DNA from: an uncultured Prevotella sp.
GTDB taxonomy: Bacteria > Bacteroidota > Bacteroidia > Bacteroidales > Bacteroidaceae
Reading direction: 5' to 3'
Length of the DNA stretch: 64,000 nt
Assembly: GCA_900317685.1 (NCBI GenBank)
Contig: ONHQ01000004.1
Location: 35,177-99,176 of the forward strand
In this document: in pieces, positions 7,883 to 17,246 of the stretch
How the letters are laid out: each line of letters starts with the position of its first letter
How positions within the stretch are numbered: the first letter of the stretch is position 1
Program-made: the position numbers and the translations under genes
Notes under the pieces: model-generated
Seen by the model: only the letters and a program-made list of their open reading frames with translations
Told to the model about the DNA's origin: nothing
Databases searched by the model: none

Positions 7883-8356
7883 ATGTCTATGATAGATTAT
7901 CTTTCCGAAAACCTATGGTTGCTGTGGACGCTGGTTTGTGTCCTTGCGCTGATACTCGAAGTGTCTTCTGGCACCTTCTATCTGCTATGCTTCGCGGTAG
8001 GAGCGGCGGTGGCTATTGTCTCCTCCTTCCTCGGCATTCCCTTGTGGGCACAGGTGTTGGTCTTCGTCGTCTTCTCTTGTCTGTGTGTGTTCTGCGTGCG
8101 TCCGGTTGTCGTGAAATATCTGCATACCGACCGTCGCAATCGTAGGAGTAATGCCGATGCGCTCATAGGGCGTGAGGGTGTCGTCATTGAGCCGATCACC
8201 ACTGAAAAGCCTGGTTACGTCAAGATCGACGGCGACGAGTGGCGTGCTGTGAGCAGGGACGGCAGCAACATCGACAAAGGAGCTATCGTGAAAGTCGTTG
8301 CACGAGAGAGCATCGTCGTCACCGTTGAGACCGTCACGGAAGGAGATTCATATTGA
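7883..8356 (+). CDS. NfeD family membrane protein
   Basis: A 157-residue inner-membrane protein of the short NfeD family. Three hydrophobic segments occupy about residues 10-75. A soluble OB-fold domain follows from about residue 88 (LIGREGVVIEPI and PGYVKIDGDEWRAVS). NfeD proteins act with SPFH/stomatin partners in membrane organisation, and a stomatin-like gene indeed follows 157 bp downstream on the same strand. That spacer carries two TATATAATAAGG-type repeats. The start is ATG 7883, with a second in-frame ATG two codons later. Confidence 0.9.
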   Translation: MSMIDYLSENLWLLWTLVCVLALILEVSSGTFYLLCFAVGAAVAIVSSFLGIPLWAQVLVFVVFSCLCVFCVRPVVVKYLHTDRRNRRSNADALIGREGVVIEPITTEKPGYVKIDGDEWRAVSRDGSNIDKGAIVKVVARESIVVTVETVTEGDSY

Positions 8357-8399
8357 AATCAGCTTGAGTTGATGCTGTCTGATCTGTTGAAGAGCTTTA

Positions 8400-8434
8400 T
8401 ATATAATAAGGTGTAGCATGGCATATAAATAAGG
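8400..8434. repeat. Two copies of the TATATAATAAGG repeat
   Basis: An exact core starts at 8400 and a variant with one extra A starts at about 8423, again near 22 bp apart and each followed by TGTAG or AGTAG. They lie between the NfeD and SPFH genes. Confidence 0.75.
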
Positions 8435-8513
8435 AGTAGGGCAGGGCAACGCCTTCGTTGTGTCTCAGCAGGCTGTTCATAATAAGTTTAACCCATAAAA
8501 CAACAATAACCAT

Positions 8514-9500
8514 ATGATTGGAACTTACGTATTGATAGGACTTATCGTCCTTGCGCTTATCTTTGCCAAGATGGCCATTGTCATCATTCCACAGAGTGAG
8601 ACCAAGATCATTGAGAGACTGGGAAAGTACTATGCAACGTTGAAACCCGGTATCAACATCATCATTCCCTTTATCGATCGTGCAAAAGTCATTTGCACGT
8701 TGGTGCGCGGACGCTATGTCTATAGCAACAGCATAGACTTGCGAGAGCAGGTCTACGACTTCGACAAGCAGAATGTCATCACCAAGGACAACATCCAAAT
8801 GCAGATCAATGCATTGCTCTATTTCCAGATCGTGGATCCTTTCAAGGCTGTCTATGAGATCAACAATCTGCCCAATGCCATTGAGAAACTCACGCAGACT
8901 ACCCTGCGAAACATCATTGGTGAGATGGAACTGGATCAGACGCTGACCTCGCGCGACACAATCAACACCAAGTTGCGCGGTGTGCTCGACGACGCCACCA
9001 ACAAGTGGGGCATTAAAGTCAACCGTGTGGAACTTCAGGACATCATTCCGCCGCAGAGTGTGTTGCAGGCTATGGAGAAGCAGATGCAGGCAGAGCGCGA
9101 CAAGCGAGCCACTATCCTCACTTCAGAGGGTAAGAAGCAGGCCGACATCCTGCGGTCGGAAGGTGAGAAGGCCGCAACGATCAACCGTGCTGAGGCCGAC
9201 AAGCAGCAGGCCATCCTCCGTGCCGAAGGTGAAGCTCAGGCTCGTGTGCGCAAGGCAGAGGCTGAGGCTGTTGCCATCGAGAAGATTACGGAGGCAGTAG
9301 GAAAAAGCACCAATCCAGCTAACTACCTGTTGGCACAAAAGTATATCCAGATGATGCAGAACGTAGCAGAGGGCGACCGCACCAAGACGGTCTACCTGCC
9401 TTACGAGGCCACGAACCTGCTCGGAAGTATCGGTGGTATCAAGGAGCTCTTTACTTCCGACAAGACTCATACCGATAATAAAGGCAAGAAAGCAGAATAG
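8514..9500 (+). CDS. SPFH/stomatin-like membrane protein (QmcA type)
   Basis: A 328-residue membrane scaffold protein. One N-terminal membrane segment (about 3-23) is followed by the SPFH domain: IIPQSETKIIERLGKY, then the NVITKDNIQMQINALLYFQI core. A long charged helical region rich in Ala, Glu and Lys (about 185-265) follows, which drives oligomerisation in this family. SPFH proteins form microdomains and often regulate membrane proteases. The upstream NfeD gene supports a working pair. The start ATG 8514 follows an ACAACAATAACC leader. A terminator follows at 9562. Confidence 0.93.
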   Translation: MIGTYVLIGLIVLALIFAKMAIVIIPQSETKIIERLGKYYATLKPGINIIIPFIDRAKVICTLVRGRYVYSNSIDLREQVYDFDKQNVITKDNIQMQINALLYFQIVDPFKAVYEINNLPNAIEKLTQTTLRNIIGEMELDQTLTSRDTINTKLRGVLDDATNKWGIKVNRVELQDIIPPQSVLQAMEKQMQAERDKRATILTSEGKKQADILRSEGEKAATINRAEADKQQAILRAEGEAQARVRKAEAEAVAIEKITEAVGKSTNPANYLLAQKYIQMMQNVAEGDRTKTVYLPYEATNLLGSIGGIKELFTSDKTHTDNKGKKAE

Positions 9501-9561
9501 TACCGGAGATGCTTGCGTGAATGCAAATAGACCTTGAACAGCTGATCAAGTGCTGAAAAAC

Positions 9562-9604
9562 ATCAGGGCAGACTATGAAAGCGTAGTCTGCCCTGATTGT
9601 CTTT
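9562..9604 (+). terminator. Intrinsic terminator after the SPFH gene
   Basis: The perfect 14-bp arms ATCAGGGCAGACTA (9562-9575) and its complement (9584-9597), with an 8-nt loop, are followed by TGTCTTT. Confidence 0.85.
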
Positions 9605-9716
9605 ATCCCAGGATGCTGTTATTTAGCTTGGCAGCATGATTCATGAACTCTAAGCTCTTTTTTTGAACATTGAATCTTCATGAATCAACCACCAATGATT
9701 CTCATTTTTTTCTCTG

Positions 9717-10595
9717 TTACACTATCTGAGATGCAGTTTCTTTGCGGATATACATGCCATATTCCTCGCAGAACTGCTCACCGAGAGCGAATCCTTCTTC
9801 ATAGAGAGCCTCCAGTTTCTCTACGTCTTTCTCTATTCTTCTCACTTGCATAGGCTTTCGGGGACGGATGCAGATGATACGGTCTTCGTGCTCCAAGTCC
9901 TCGATGAGTTGCAGCTGCTGGTTGTAGGCCCGGATGCGATGACTCAGCGCAACGCGTAACCGGGGGTAGTTGCGATAGACAAACGGCGGTATCTTCCGGT
10001 CTTTGCCCAGTTCTCTGAAACCATAATTGCGGGTAGAGATGACCACATTGGTGGCATGTCCGGCCTCTATACTCCGCATCACGGGTATGGAGTCGATGAT
10101 TCCGCCGTCGAGTAGCGGACGTCCGTCCACCCACACGATCTTGCTCACGTAGGGCAGACTGCTGGAAGCCTTCACGATGTCGCAGGCCCGTTGCCGGTCG
10201 TGAGTCTCCTTGAGATAGACAGGATGGCCCGACGCACAGTCAGTGGCTACCATTTCGAAACCGTCGGCATGGCGGAAGTACTCGTCATAGTCAAAAGGCA
10301 ACAGCTCGTTGGGGAAGCGGTCGTAGAGCAGCTCCCGGTCAAAGATGCAGCCTTGCGTGACCAGATGTTTTATACCTATATAATTATATCTTGCCAGATA
10401 GTCGATGTTCGAGATGCGTGCGCGTCGGGGTTGACGTGAGATATAATTCATGCCATTGCAGGCACCGGCCGAGACCGCTACGACATAGCGGAACCATACC
10501 TCATGCTTCATGAAAGCGTCCAAGACACCGCTTGTGAAGACGCCCCGCATGCCGCCGCCTTCGAGTACTAACCCTGTATCCGTATCAATTTGCAT
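9717..10595 (-). CDS. Patatin-like phospholipase
   Basis: A 292-residue acyl hydrolase of the patatin family, acting by a Ser-Asp dyad. The oxyanion-hole loop GGGMRG is at about residues 13-18. The nucleophile is Ser42 in AVSAG, where the usual first glycine of G-x-S-x-G is alanine. The aspartate is in the DGG of PLLDGGIID. No signal peptide is visible, so a cytosolic or membrane-peripheral location is likely. The frame extends to 10,673, but the promoter at 10,617-10,624 lies inside the extension and the family motif begins right after MQIDTDTG, so ATG 10595 is the start. Confidence 0.92.
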   Translation of the reverse strand: MQIDTDTGLVLEGGGMRGVFTSGVLDAFMKHEVWFRYVVAVSAGACNGMNYISRQPRRARISNIDYLARYNYIGIKHLVTQGCIFDRELLYDRFPNELLPFDYDEYFRHADGFEMVATDCASGHPVYLKETHDRQRACDIVKASSSLPYVSKIVWVDGRPLLDGGIIDSIPVMRSIEAGHATNVVISTRNYGFRELGKDRKIPPFVYRNYPRLRVALSHRIRAYNQQLQLIEDLEHEDRIICIRPRKPMQVRRIEKDVEKLEALYEEGFALGEQFCEEYGMYIRKETASQIV

Positions 10596-10616
10596 AAAAA
10601 CATTTAATTTTAATTG

Positions 10617-10654
10617 CAAAGTTACGCATTTTAAACGAATAATTAGTAACTTTG
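10617..10654. promoter_or_regulatory. Divergent promoters, patatin (-) and aminopeptidase (+)
   Basis: TAACTTTG occurs on the minus strand at 10617-10624 and on the plus strand at 10647-10654, back to back with 22 bp between them. They serve the patatin gene and the M24 aminopeptidase gene. Confidence 0.8.
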
Positions 10655-10678
10655 CAATGAATATTAAATTCATTGTCT

Positions 10679-12082
10679 ATGTATAGCAAAGAAACTTATG
10701 TCAGTCGTCGTGCTGAACTCAAAAAGCTTGTGAAGAGCGGTGTGATTATCCTCTTCGGCAACAATAATTCTCCTGCCAACTATCCCAGCAACGGATACCA
10801 TCCTTTCCGCCAAGATTCTTCTTTCCTGTATTATTTCGGTCAGAATCGTGAAGGACTCGTGGGTGTCATTGACGTGGATAATGACATTGAGACGCTCATC
10901 GGCGACGACATCAGTATCGACGATATTGTATGGTATGGCTCTGTAGACAGTGTACACGACATGGCAGAGCAGGTCGGCGTGAAGAACTCCGCACCGATGA
11001 AGTCGTTGAAGACTATCTGCAACGATGCCATGCGCCAGAAGCGCCGCATCCACTTCCTGCCGCCTTACCGTGCTGACATCAAGATACAGATCTTTGACTT
11101 GCTCGGTATCCATCCCAACCAACAGAAAGAGAGCGCTTCCATGGACCTGATCAAGGCAGTTGTGAAGATGCGCTCTGTGAAGACCGACGAAGAGGTCGAA
11201 GAGTTGGAGCGTGCTGCTGTCATTGGCTATAAGATGCACACGACAGCCATGAAGATGTGCCGCCCCGGAGTTACAGAGCAGGAGATTGCCGGAGCGCTCG
11301 ACGGCATCGCCAACGGATTCGGCTCCATGGTCAGCTTTGCTACTATCCTGACACAGCACGGTGAGATCATGCACGGTTCTCCTTCGATGAACAAACTGGA
11401 GGCTGGCCGTCTGATGCTTTGCGACGCAGGTGCAGAGACCATCAACAACTACTGTTCCGACAACACCCGTACCTCTCCTGTAAGCGGCCACTACGATCAG
11501 CGTCAGCTTGAGATCTACTCTATCGTAGAGGCTTGTCACGACTACGTGCTTCAGGTAGCTAAGCCTGGTGTGAAGTGGTGGGACGTGCACTTTGCCGTTT
11601 GCCGTTTGATGACTGACCGCTTGAAAGAGCTTGGTCTGATGAAGGGTGACACAGAGGAAGCTGTTCGCGCCGGTGCGCACGCCATGTTTATGTGCCATGG
11701 ACTTGGCCATATGATGGGTATGGACGTGCACGATATGGAAGGCTTCGACCAGATCAACGTAGGCTTCGACGAAGAGGTTCGTCCCAACCTTGAGCAGTTT
11801 GGTACCAATTGCCTGCGCTTAGGCCGTCGTTTGCAGAAAGGTTTTGTCGTCACTGACGAGCCAGGTATCTATTTCATCCCTGCACTGATCGACGACTGGA
11901 AGGCCAGCGGACACTGCAAGGAGTTCATCAACTTCGACAAGTTGGAGACCTATAAGGACTTCGGTGGCATCCGCATTGAGGACGATCTGCTCATCACCGA
12001 CGACGGTTGCCGCTTCTTAGGTAAAGACCGCATTCCTTATCATCCTAAGGATGTGGAAGCCTTTATGGCAGAGAACCGCTAA
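10679..12082 (+). CDS. Xaa-Pro aminopeptidase (M24B family)
   Basis: A 467-residue dimetal aminopeptidase removing N-terminal residues before proline. An N-terminal creatinase-like domain (about 1-160) precedes the pita-bread catalytic domain. Metal ligands are visible in order: Asp in CDAGAE, Asp in SDNTRT, His in HGLGHMMG, Glu in DEPGIY and Glu in RIEDDLL. No signal peptide is visible. A TTG at 10673 would add two residues, but ATG 10679 is preferred. Its promoter is 25 bases upstream. A C1 peptidase gene follows 66 bp downstream on the same strand, so the two may form a peptide-degradation unit. Confidence 0.93.
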   Translation: MYSKETYVSRRAELKKLVKSGVIILFGNNNSPANYPSNGYHPFRQDSSFLYYFGQNREGLVGVIDVDNDIETLIGDDISIDDIVWYGSVDSVHDMAEQVGVKNSAPMKSLKTICNDAMRQKRRIHFLPPYRADIKIQIFDLLGIHPNQQKESASMDLIKAVVKMRSVKTDEEVEELERAAVIGYKMHTTAMKMCRPGVTEQEIAGALDGIANGFGSMVSFATILTQHGEIMHGSPSMNKLEAGRLMLCDAGAETINNYCSDNTRTSPVSGHYDQRQLEIYSIVEACHDYVLQVAKPGVKWWDVHFAVCRLMTDRLKELGLMKGDTEEAVRAGAHAMFMCHGLGHMMGMDVHDMEGFDQINVGFDEEVRPNLEQFGTNCLRLGRRLQKGFVVTDEPGIYFIPALIDDWKASGHCKEFINFDKLETYKDFGGIRIEDDLLITDDGCRFLGKDRIPYHPKDVEAFMAENR

Positions 12083-12148
12083 TACAGAAAAGACTATAGA
12101 GAGAATTACAAGTATTATCATTAAGACAAGTCAACCAAAAGGAAAAAG

Positions 12149-13348
12149 ATGAAGAAAGCAATCGTATTGGCTTTACTTGCTGTGTGCACATTAGGTGCAC
12201 ACGCTGAAAAGAAGGACAGTGTTAACCCCAACAAGCCTGTCTTTACCGTAATCAAGAAAAATCCAATCACCTCTATCAAGGATCAGAACCGCTCAGGTAC
12301 GTGCTGGGACTATTCTACACTGAGCTATTTCGAGTCAGAGATTCTCAAAGCCACAGGCAAGACTTATGATCTTTGCGAGAGCTTTGTAGCCAACAAGACA
12401 TATATGGACCGTGCTATTCAGGTCGTGCGCCTGCACGGCGACTGCCAGTTTGCTGAGGGCGGCAGCACCTACGATCCTCTTTATTGCCTTGAGCATTACG
12501 GCATCTGCCCGGAGAATGCCATGCCCTTCCCCGGAAGTCTCTATGGCGATTCACTCAACAACTTCGGTGAGTTCTTCTCTGTGATGACTCCCTATGTGCA
12601 GAGCGTAGCCAAGAGCAGTCTGAAGAAGATTTCCAGCCAGTGGAAGGTGGGATTGCAGGGTATCCTCGACGCTTATCTTGGCAAGTGCCCTGAGCAGTTC
12701 ACCTACGAAGGCAAGACCTACACTCCGAAGACATTCGCTGCTTCTCTGGGCCTTGACTGGAACAACTACGTGAGCTTCACCTCTTTCTCTCATCATCCTT
12801 TCTGGACACAGTTCGCTGTGGAGGTACAGGACAACTGGCGCAACCCGCTGACATGGAACGTGCCTATCGACGATCTCCAGAAGATTCTCGACAATGCTAT
12901 CATGAACGGCTATACCATCGCCTGGGGCGGTGATGTCAGTGAGGACGGCTTCACCCGCAAGGGACTCGCATACAATGTCGACGAGAAGAAGCTTGAGAAC
13001 ATGAAAGGCAGTGACATGGCCCGTTGGCTGAAGCTCACTCCTGCTAAGAAGAAGAACATTGTAGACTCTCTCGGTGTTAACGTTCCGGAGGTTGAGCCTA
13101 CACAGAAGCAGCGTCAGGAGCGCTTCGACGACTGGGAGCTCACCGACGACCACGGCATGCTGATCTTCGGTATCGCCAAGGATCAGAATGGCAAGGAATA
13201 CTATATGGTAAAGAACTCTTGGGGCAAGAGTGGCGACTATGACGGTATCTGGTACATGACCAAGAACTTCATCATCGCCAACACCATGGACTTCATGGTC
13301 AACAAAAACGCTGTGCCTAAGGACATCCGCAAGAAGTGCAATATCTGA
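12149..13348 (+). CDS. Exported C1 peptidase, bleomycin-hydrolase-like
   Basis: A 399-residue papain-fold cysteine peptidase of the C1B (bleomycin hydrolase/PepC) type. It begins with a signal peptide (MKKAIVLALLAVCTLGAHA), so it is exported, unlike the cytosolic PepC. The catalytic cysteine is Cys52 in NRSGTCWDYS. The histidine is in DDHGMLIFG and the asparagine in MVKNSWGKSG near the C-terminus. The length is slightly below that of PepC. It lies 66 bp after the Xaa-Pro aminopeptidase and ends in a strong terminator. It probably digests oligopeptides in the periplasm. Confidence 0.92.
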   Translation: MKKAIVLALLAVCTLGAHAEKKDSVNPNKPVFTVIKKNPITSIKDQNRSGTCWDYSTLSYFESEILKATGKTYDLCESFVANKTYMDRAIQVVRLHGDCQFAEGGSTYDPLYCLEHYGICPENAMPFPGSLYGDSLNNFGEFFSVMTPYVQSVAKSSLKKISSQWKVGLQGILDAYLGKCPEQFTYEGKTYTPKTFAASLGLDWNNYVSFTSFSHHPFWTQFAVEVQDNWRNPLTWNVPIDDLQKILDNAIMNGYTIAWGGDVSEDGFTRKGLAYNVDEKKLENMKGSDMARWLKLTPAKKKNIVDSLGVNVPEVEPTQKQRQERFDDWELTDDHGMLIFGIAKDQNGKEYYMVKNSWGKSGDYDGIWYMTKNFIIANTMDFMVNKNAVPKDIRKKCNI

Positions 13349-13371
13349 TCAAATAGATCATAAGCTATACG

Positions 13372-13415
13372 ATCCGCCTCTTCATCGCTGTGTGAAGAGG
13401 CGGATTTCTGTTTTT
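13372..13415 (+). terminator. Intrinsic terminator after the C1 peptidase
   Basis: The perfect 13-bp arms ATCCGCCTCTTCA (13372-13384) and its complement (13393-13405), with an 8-nt loop, are followed by TTCTGTTTTT. Confidence 0.88.
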
Positions 13416-13519
13416 GTGCCAATCGGCTCTCTATCATTCCACCGACCTGCTGCTATCCTCATTTCTATCCTTCCGCATACTTTTTCTATAGTTTTTTTGC
13501 TATTCAGCAAGAAAATTCG

Positions 13520-13527
13520 TATCTTTG
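13520..13527 (+). promoter_or_regulatory. Promoter -7 element, recJ
   Basis: TATCTTTG, 23 bases before ATG 13551. It shows that the longer open frame starting at 13392 is not the gene start. Confidence 0.7.
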
Positions 13528-13550
13528 AAGCAGAAAAAGAAATATTTAAA

Positions 13551-15275
13551 ATGCATTTCAAATGGAAGTATGTGCCACCTACATCTGATGAACTCCGTTT
13601 GGCGGGTGAACTGAGCGAGAAACTCAATATGAGTCCCTTGCTTACCCAGCTTCTCGTCAAGCGTGGCATCACCACAGAGAGTGCAGCCAAGCAATTCTTC
13701 AAGCCCCAGTTGGCCGATCTGATCAATCCTTTCCGCATGAAGGATATGGACGCGGCGGTCGACAGACTCAATGATGCGATGGGCCGCAAAGAGCGGGTGC
13801 TCGTCTATGGTGACTATGATGTTGACGGATGCACTGCGGTGGCTTTGGTTTATAAGTTTTTACAGCAGTTCTATTCCAATATAGACTATTATATCCCTGA
13901 TCGCTACGATGAGGGCTACGGCATCAGTCGCAAAGGACTGGAGTATGCCCAGCGGACAGGCGTGAAACTGGTGATCATTCTTGACTGCGGCATAAAGGCT
14001 GTCAAGGAGATCGCCTATGCCAAGTCGTTGGGTATCGACTTCATCATCTGCGACCACCATGTGCCCGATGAGGAGATGCCTCCCGCTGTGGCCATCCTCG
14101 ACCCCAAGCGCGCCGACGACCCTTATCCTTTCAAGCAACTCTGTGGTTGCGGGGTGGGCTTCAAACTCATGCAGGCTTTTGCCAAGAACAATGGCATTCC
14201 CTTCTCGCGGCTGATTCCTTTGTTGGACTTCTGTGCCGTGAGCATTGCCGCCGACATGGTGCCGGTGGTCGATGAGAACCGTATCCTTGCCTTCCATGGT
14301 CTGAAGATTCTCAACCAGAATCCCAGTGTGGGCCTGAAAGCCATCATCGATATCTGCGGACTCAGCGGCCGTGACATCTCCATGAGCGACATCGTCTTCA
14401 AGATTGGACCACGTATCAACGCCTCCGGACGTATGGAGAACGGTAAGGAAAGCGTGGACCTGCTCGTGGAGAAAGACATCAACGAGGCTCTGCGCAAGGC
14501 CAAGCATATCAATGAATACAACGAGCAGCGCAAGGACATCGACAAGCACATGACCGAAGACGCCAACCAGATCGTCTCGCGGCTGGAAAGCCAGAAACAT
14601 CAGTCAAGCATCGTGCTCTATGATGAGCACTGGAAGAAAGGTGTCATCGGCATTGTGGCTTCCCGACTGACAGAGATCTATTTCCGTCCGACGGTGGTGC
14701 TGACACGTGACGGCGACCTTGCGACGGGCTCGGCCCGCTCGGTGATGGGCTTTGACATCTATTCGGCCATAAAGAGTTGCCGTGATCTGCTCATCAACTT
14801 CGGAGGCCATACCTATGCCGCAGGACTTACCTTGCGCTGGGCCGACATTCCCACGTTTCGCAAGCGTTTCCAACAATATGTTGAGGAGCATATTCAGCCC
14901 GAGCAAATCGAGGCCTATCTCAGGATCGACGCGATCATCGACTTCAAGGACATCACCAAGAAACTCTATAACGACCTCAAGCGCTTCTCGCCGTTCGGTC
15001 CGAGCAATCCCAAACCGGTGTTCTGCACGCTTGGTGTCTACGACTATGGCACGAGCAAGGTTGTAGGTCGCTCGCAGGAACATATCAAACTGGAGCTTGT
15101 CGACTCCAAGTCGGGGGTTGTGGTCAACGGCATCGCCTTTGGCCAGAGTGCGTCTGCACGCTATATCAAGTCACGGCGGTCGTTTGACATCGCCTATACC
15201 ATTGAGGACAATGTCTTCAAGCGCAACCAAGTGCAGTTGCAGATCGAGGACATCCGGCCCCGCAAGAGCGAGTAA
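13551..15275 (+). CDS. recJ: Single-stranded-DNA exonuclease RecJ
   Basis: A 5'-3' exonuclease on single-stranded DNA used in recombination and repair, 574 residues. The DHH-family motifs are present in order: DYDVDG at 88-93, the LDCG aspartate, and DHH in ICDHHVP. The DHHA1 domain carries GGHTYAAG, and a C-terminal OB-like region follows. The start was set at ATG 13551 because the promoter lies inside the upstream extension. recQ follows 55 bp downstream on the same strand; RecQ and RecJ cooperate in end processing, so this is a coherent repair operon. Confidence 0.96.
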   Translation: MHFKWKYVPPTSDELRLAGELSEKLNMSPLLTQLLVKRGITTESAAKQFFKPQLADLINPFRMKDMDAAVDRLNDAMGRKERVLVYGDYDVDGCTAVALVYKFLQQFYSNIDYYIPDRYDEGYGISRKGLEYAQRTGVKLVIILDCGIKAVKEIAYAKSLGIDFIICDHHVPDEEMPPAVAILDPKRADDPYPFKQLCGCGVGFKLMQAFAKNNGIPFSRLIPLLDFCAVSIAADMVPVVDENRILAFHGLKILNQNPSVGLKAIIDICGLSGRDISMSDIVFKIGPRINASGRMENGKESVDLLVEKDINEALRKAKHINEYNEQRKDIDKHMTEDANQIVSRLESQKHQSSIVLYDEHWKKGVIGIVASRLTEIYFRPTVVLTRDGDLATGSARSVMGFDIYSAIKSCRDLLINFGGHTYAAGLTLRWADIPTFRKRFQQYVEEHIQPEQIEAYLRIDAIIDFKDITKKLYNDLKRFSPFGPSNPKPVFCTLGVYDYGTSKVVGRSQEHIKLELVDSKSGVVVNGIAFGQSASARYIKSRRSFDIAYTIEDNVFKRNQVQLQIEDIRPRKSE

Positions 15276-15330
15276 GTGCCTTGTGATATAAGGCTATAAG
15301 AGTAAGAGGTAAAGAGGTGAGGCTTGAGCT

Positions 15331-17229
15331 TTGGACAAGTATCGTGAAATCCTTCAGCGTTATTGGGGCTATGACGACTTTCGCGGCATTCAGCGCGACA
15401 TCATAGACAGCATTGGCAGCGGCCACGACACGTTGGGACTGATGCCGACAGGTGGTGGTAAGTCCATCACCTTTCAGGTACCTGCCCTCGCGGCCGATGG
15501 CGTCTGCATTGTCATCACGCCGTTGATCGCCTTGATGAAGGATCAGGTAGCCCATCTTCAAGCCAACGGCATCAAGGCAGCAGCCATCTATTCCTCCATG
15601 TCGCGCAGCAAGATCGTCGCGACGTTGGAGAATGCCATCTTTGGCGGGCTGAAGTTGCTCTATGTCTCGCCCGAGCGTCTCGGCAGTCCTTTGTTTCTAC
15701 AAAAGCTCAAGCGCATCCCCGTGAGCTTCATCACGGTCGATGAAGCCCATTGTATCAGTCAGTGGGGATACGACTTCCGTCCTTCCTATCTTAAGATTGC
15801 AGAAATCCGTCAGGTCAAGCCCGATGTACCCGTGTTGGCACTTACTGCCACCGCGACGCCGGCTGTTGTCCATGACATCATGGAGCGGTTGGCCTTCAAG
15901 GACGAGCGGTTTTTCAAGATGAGCTTTGTCCGGAAGAACGTCATCTATGTGGTTCGTCCCACTGTCGACAAGCAGAAAGAGCTTGTGCACATCCTCCGTC
16001 ATGTACCCGGCTGTGCCATCGTCTACGTCCGTAGCCGTGAGAAGAGCCGCTTGTTGTCGACTTTTCTCACCGAGAGCGGCATTTCCTCCACATATTATCA
16101 TGCCGGCCTGGAGCCTCAGGACAAAGACGAGCGGCAGGAGAAATGGACGCGCGACGAGGTGCGGGTGATGGTTGCCACCAACGCCTTTGGCATGGGCATT
16201 GACAAGCCCGACGTGCGTCTGGTCGTTCATTTCGATTGTCCCGATGCCATTGAGGCCTACTTCCAGGAAGCCGGTAGGGCAGGACGCGACGGGCAGAAGT
16301 CCTACGCCGTGTTGCTATGGGATGATCAGATGGATCAGCGCATGATGCTCAAGCGAGTGGAAATGAACTTTCCACCAAAAGATAAGATTGCCGACGTGTA
16401 TGAGCATCTGGCTTATTTCTATCAGGTCGGCGTTGGCAGTGGGGCAGGCCACACGTTTCTGTTCAACATCGACAAGTTCTGTGCGGCCTATCACTTGTCG
16501 CCTTTCATGGTGCCTGCCGCCTTACAGCTGTTGCAATATGCCGGCTACATCGATTACAATTCCGAGCCGGACAGTGTCTCGCGGGTGAGGATTATGGTCA
16601 GCCGTGACGAACTCTATCGTCTGCGTCTGCCAGCCCAAGAGGATCTTGTCCTCACGGTTTTGTTGCGACTGTGCGACGGTATCTTTACGCGCTATTCCTT
16701 TTTTGATTTAAACGAGGTGGCAGAGCGCACGCAGTTGAGCGAGCAGCAGACCTATCTGGTGTTGAAGACGTTGAGTGCCAAGCACATCATCCACTTCATC
16801 CCCAACCGCCATATTCCTCAGATCACCTATCTTCAGGACCGCGTCAGCATTGAGGAAGTGGTCATCCCGCCTCATGTCTATGAGGACAGGAAACAGAAAT
16901 ACGAGCAACGGCTCAAGGCGATGATGGACTATGTCCTCAACGATCAGGAGTGCCGTAGCCGTCAGCTGTTGGCCTATTTCGGTGAGGAGACGGAAGACGA
17001 TTGCGGACAATGCGATGTCTGCGTACAGCATCGCAAGGATTATCGTCAGCGGGTGGCTGCTTTGCCACGTCAGATTCTCGACCTCCTGTCCGACGGAGAT
17101 CCCCACGATCTTTCCGTTCTTCGTTCTCTCCATTTCGACAAAGACACGGTCACCGCTGCTGTTCAGTCGTTGGCTGACGACGAAAAGGTAGACATAGGAA
17201 TCAACACCATCCGGTTGCACAACTCGTAA
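15331..17229 (+). CDS. recQ: ATP-dependent DNA helicase RecQ
   Basis: A 3'-5' superfamily 2 DNA helicase of 632 residues. Walker A is PTGGGKS (about 39-45) and the DEAH box is VDEAHCISQWGYDFR. The C-terminal helicase half has QEAGRAGRDG. The RecQ-Ct zinc-binding cysteines are visible (CRSR...DDCGQCDVC) and a winged-helix region follows. The usual HRDC domain is not evident after it. The start appears to be TTG 15331, giving MDKYREILQRYWGY; no in-frame ATG lies nearby. It lies 55 bp after recJ. A hairpin over the stop codon ends the unit. Confidence 0.95.
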   Translation: MDKYREILQRYWGYDDFRGIQRDIIDSIGSGHDTLGLMPTGGGKSITFQVPALAADGVCIVITPLIALMKDQVAHLQANGIKAAAIYSSMSRSKIVATLENAIFGGLKLLYVSPERLGSPLFLQKLKRIPVSFITVDEAHCISQWGYDFRPSYLKIAEIRQVKPDVPVLALTATATPAVVHDIMERLAFKDERFFKMSFVRKNVIYVVRPTVDKQKELVHILRHVPGCAIVYVRSREKSRLLSTFLTESGISSTYYHAGLEPQDKDERQEKWTRDEVRVMVATNAFGMGIDKPDVRLVVHFDCPDAIEAYFQEAGRAGRDGQKSYAVLLWDDQMDQRMMLKRVEMNFPPKDKIADVYEHLAYFYQVGVGSGAGHTFLFNIDKFCAAYHLSPFMVPAALQLLQYAGYIDYNSEPDSVSRVRIMVSRDELYRLRLPAQEDLVLTVLLRLCDGIFTRYSFFDLNEVAERTQLSEQQTYLVLKTLSAKHIIHFIPNRHIPQITYLQDRVSIEEVVIPPHVYEDRKQKYEQRLKAMMDYVLNDQECRSRQLLAYFGEETEDDCGQCDVCVQHRKDYRQRVAALPRQILDLLSDGDPHDLSVLRSLHFDKDTVTAAVQSLADDEKVDIGINTIRLHNS

Positions 17230-17245
17230 CCGGATGGCGCTTTCT
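17207..17245. terminator. Terminator hairpin overlapping the recQ stop
   Basis: The perfect 10-bp arms CCATCCGGTT (17207-17216) and AACCGGATGG (17228-17237) span the recQ stop codon. They lie between the convergent recQ and trmD genes. Confidence 0.7.
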
Positions 17246-17246
17246 G

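Noticed and set aside
10670-11731. 353-codon minus-strand open frame across the M24 aminopeptidase
   Set aside because: Antisense to an intact aminopeptidase with all metal ligands.
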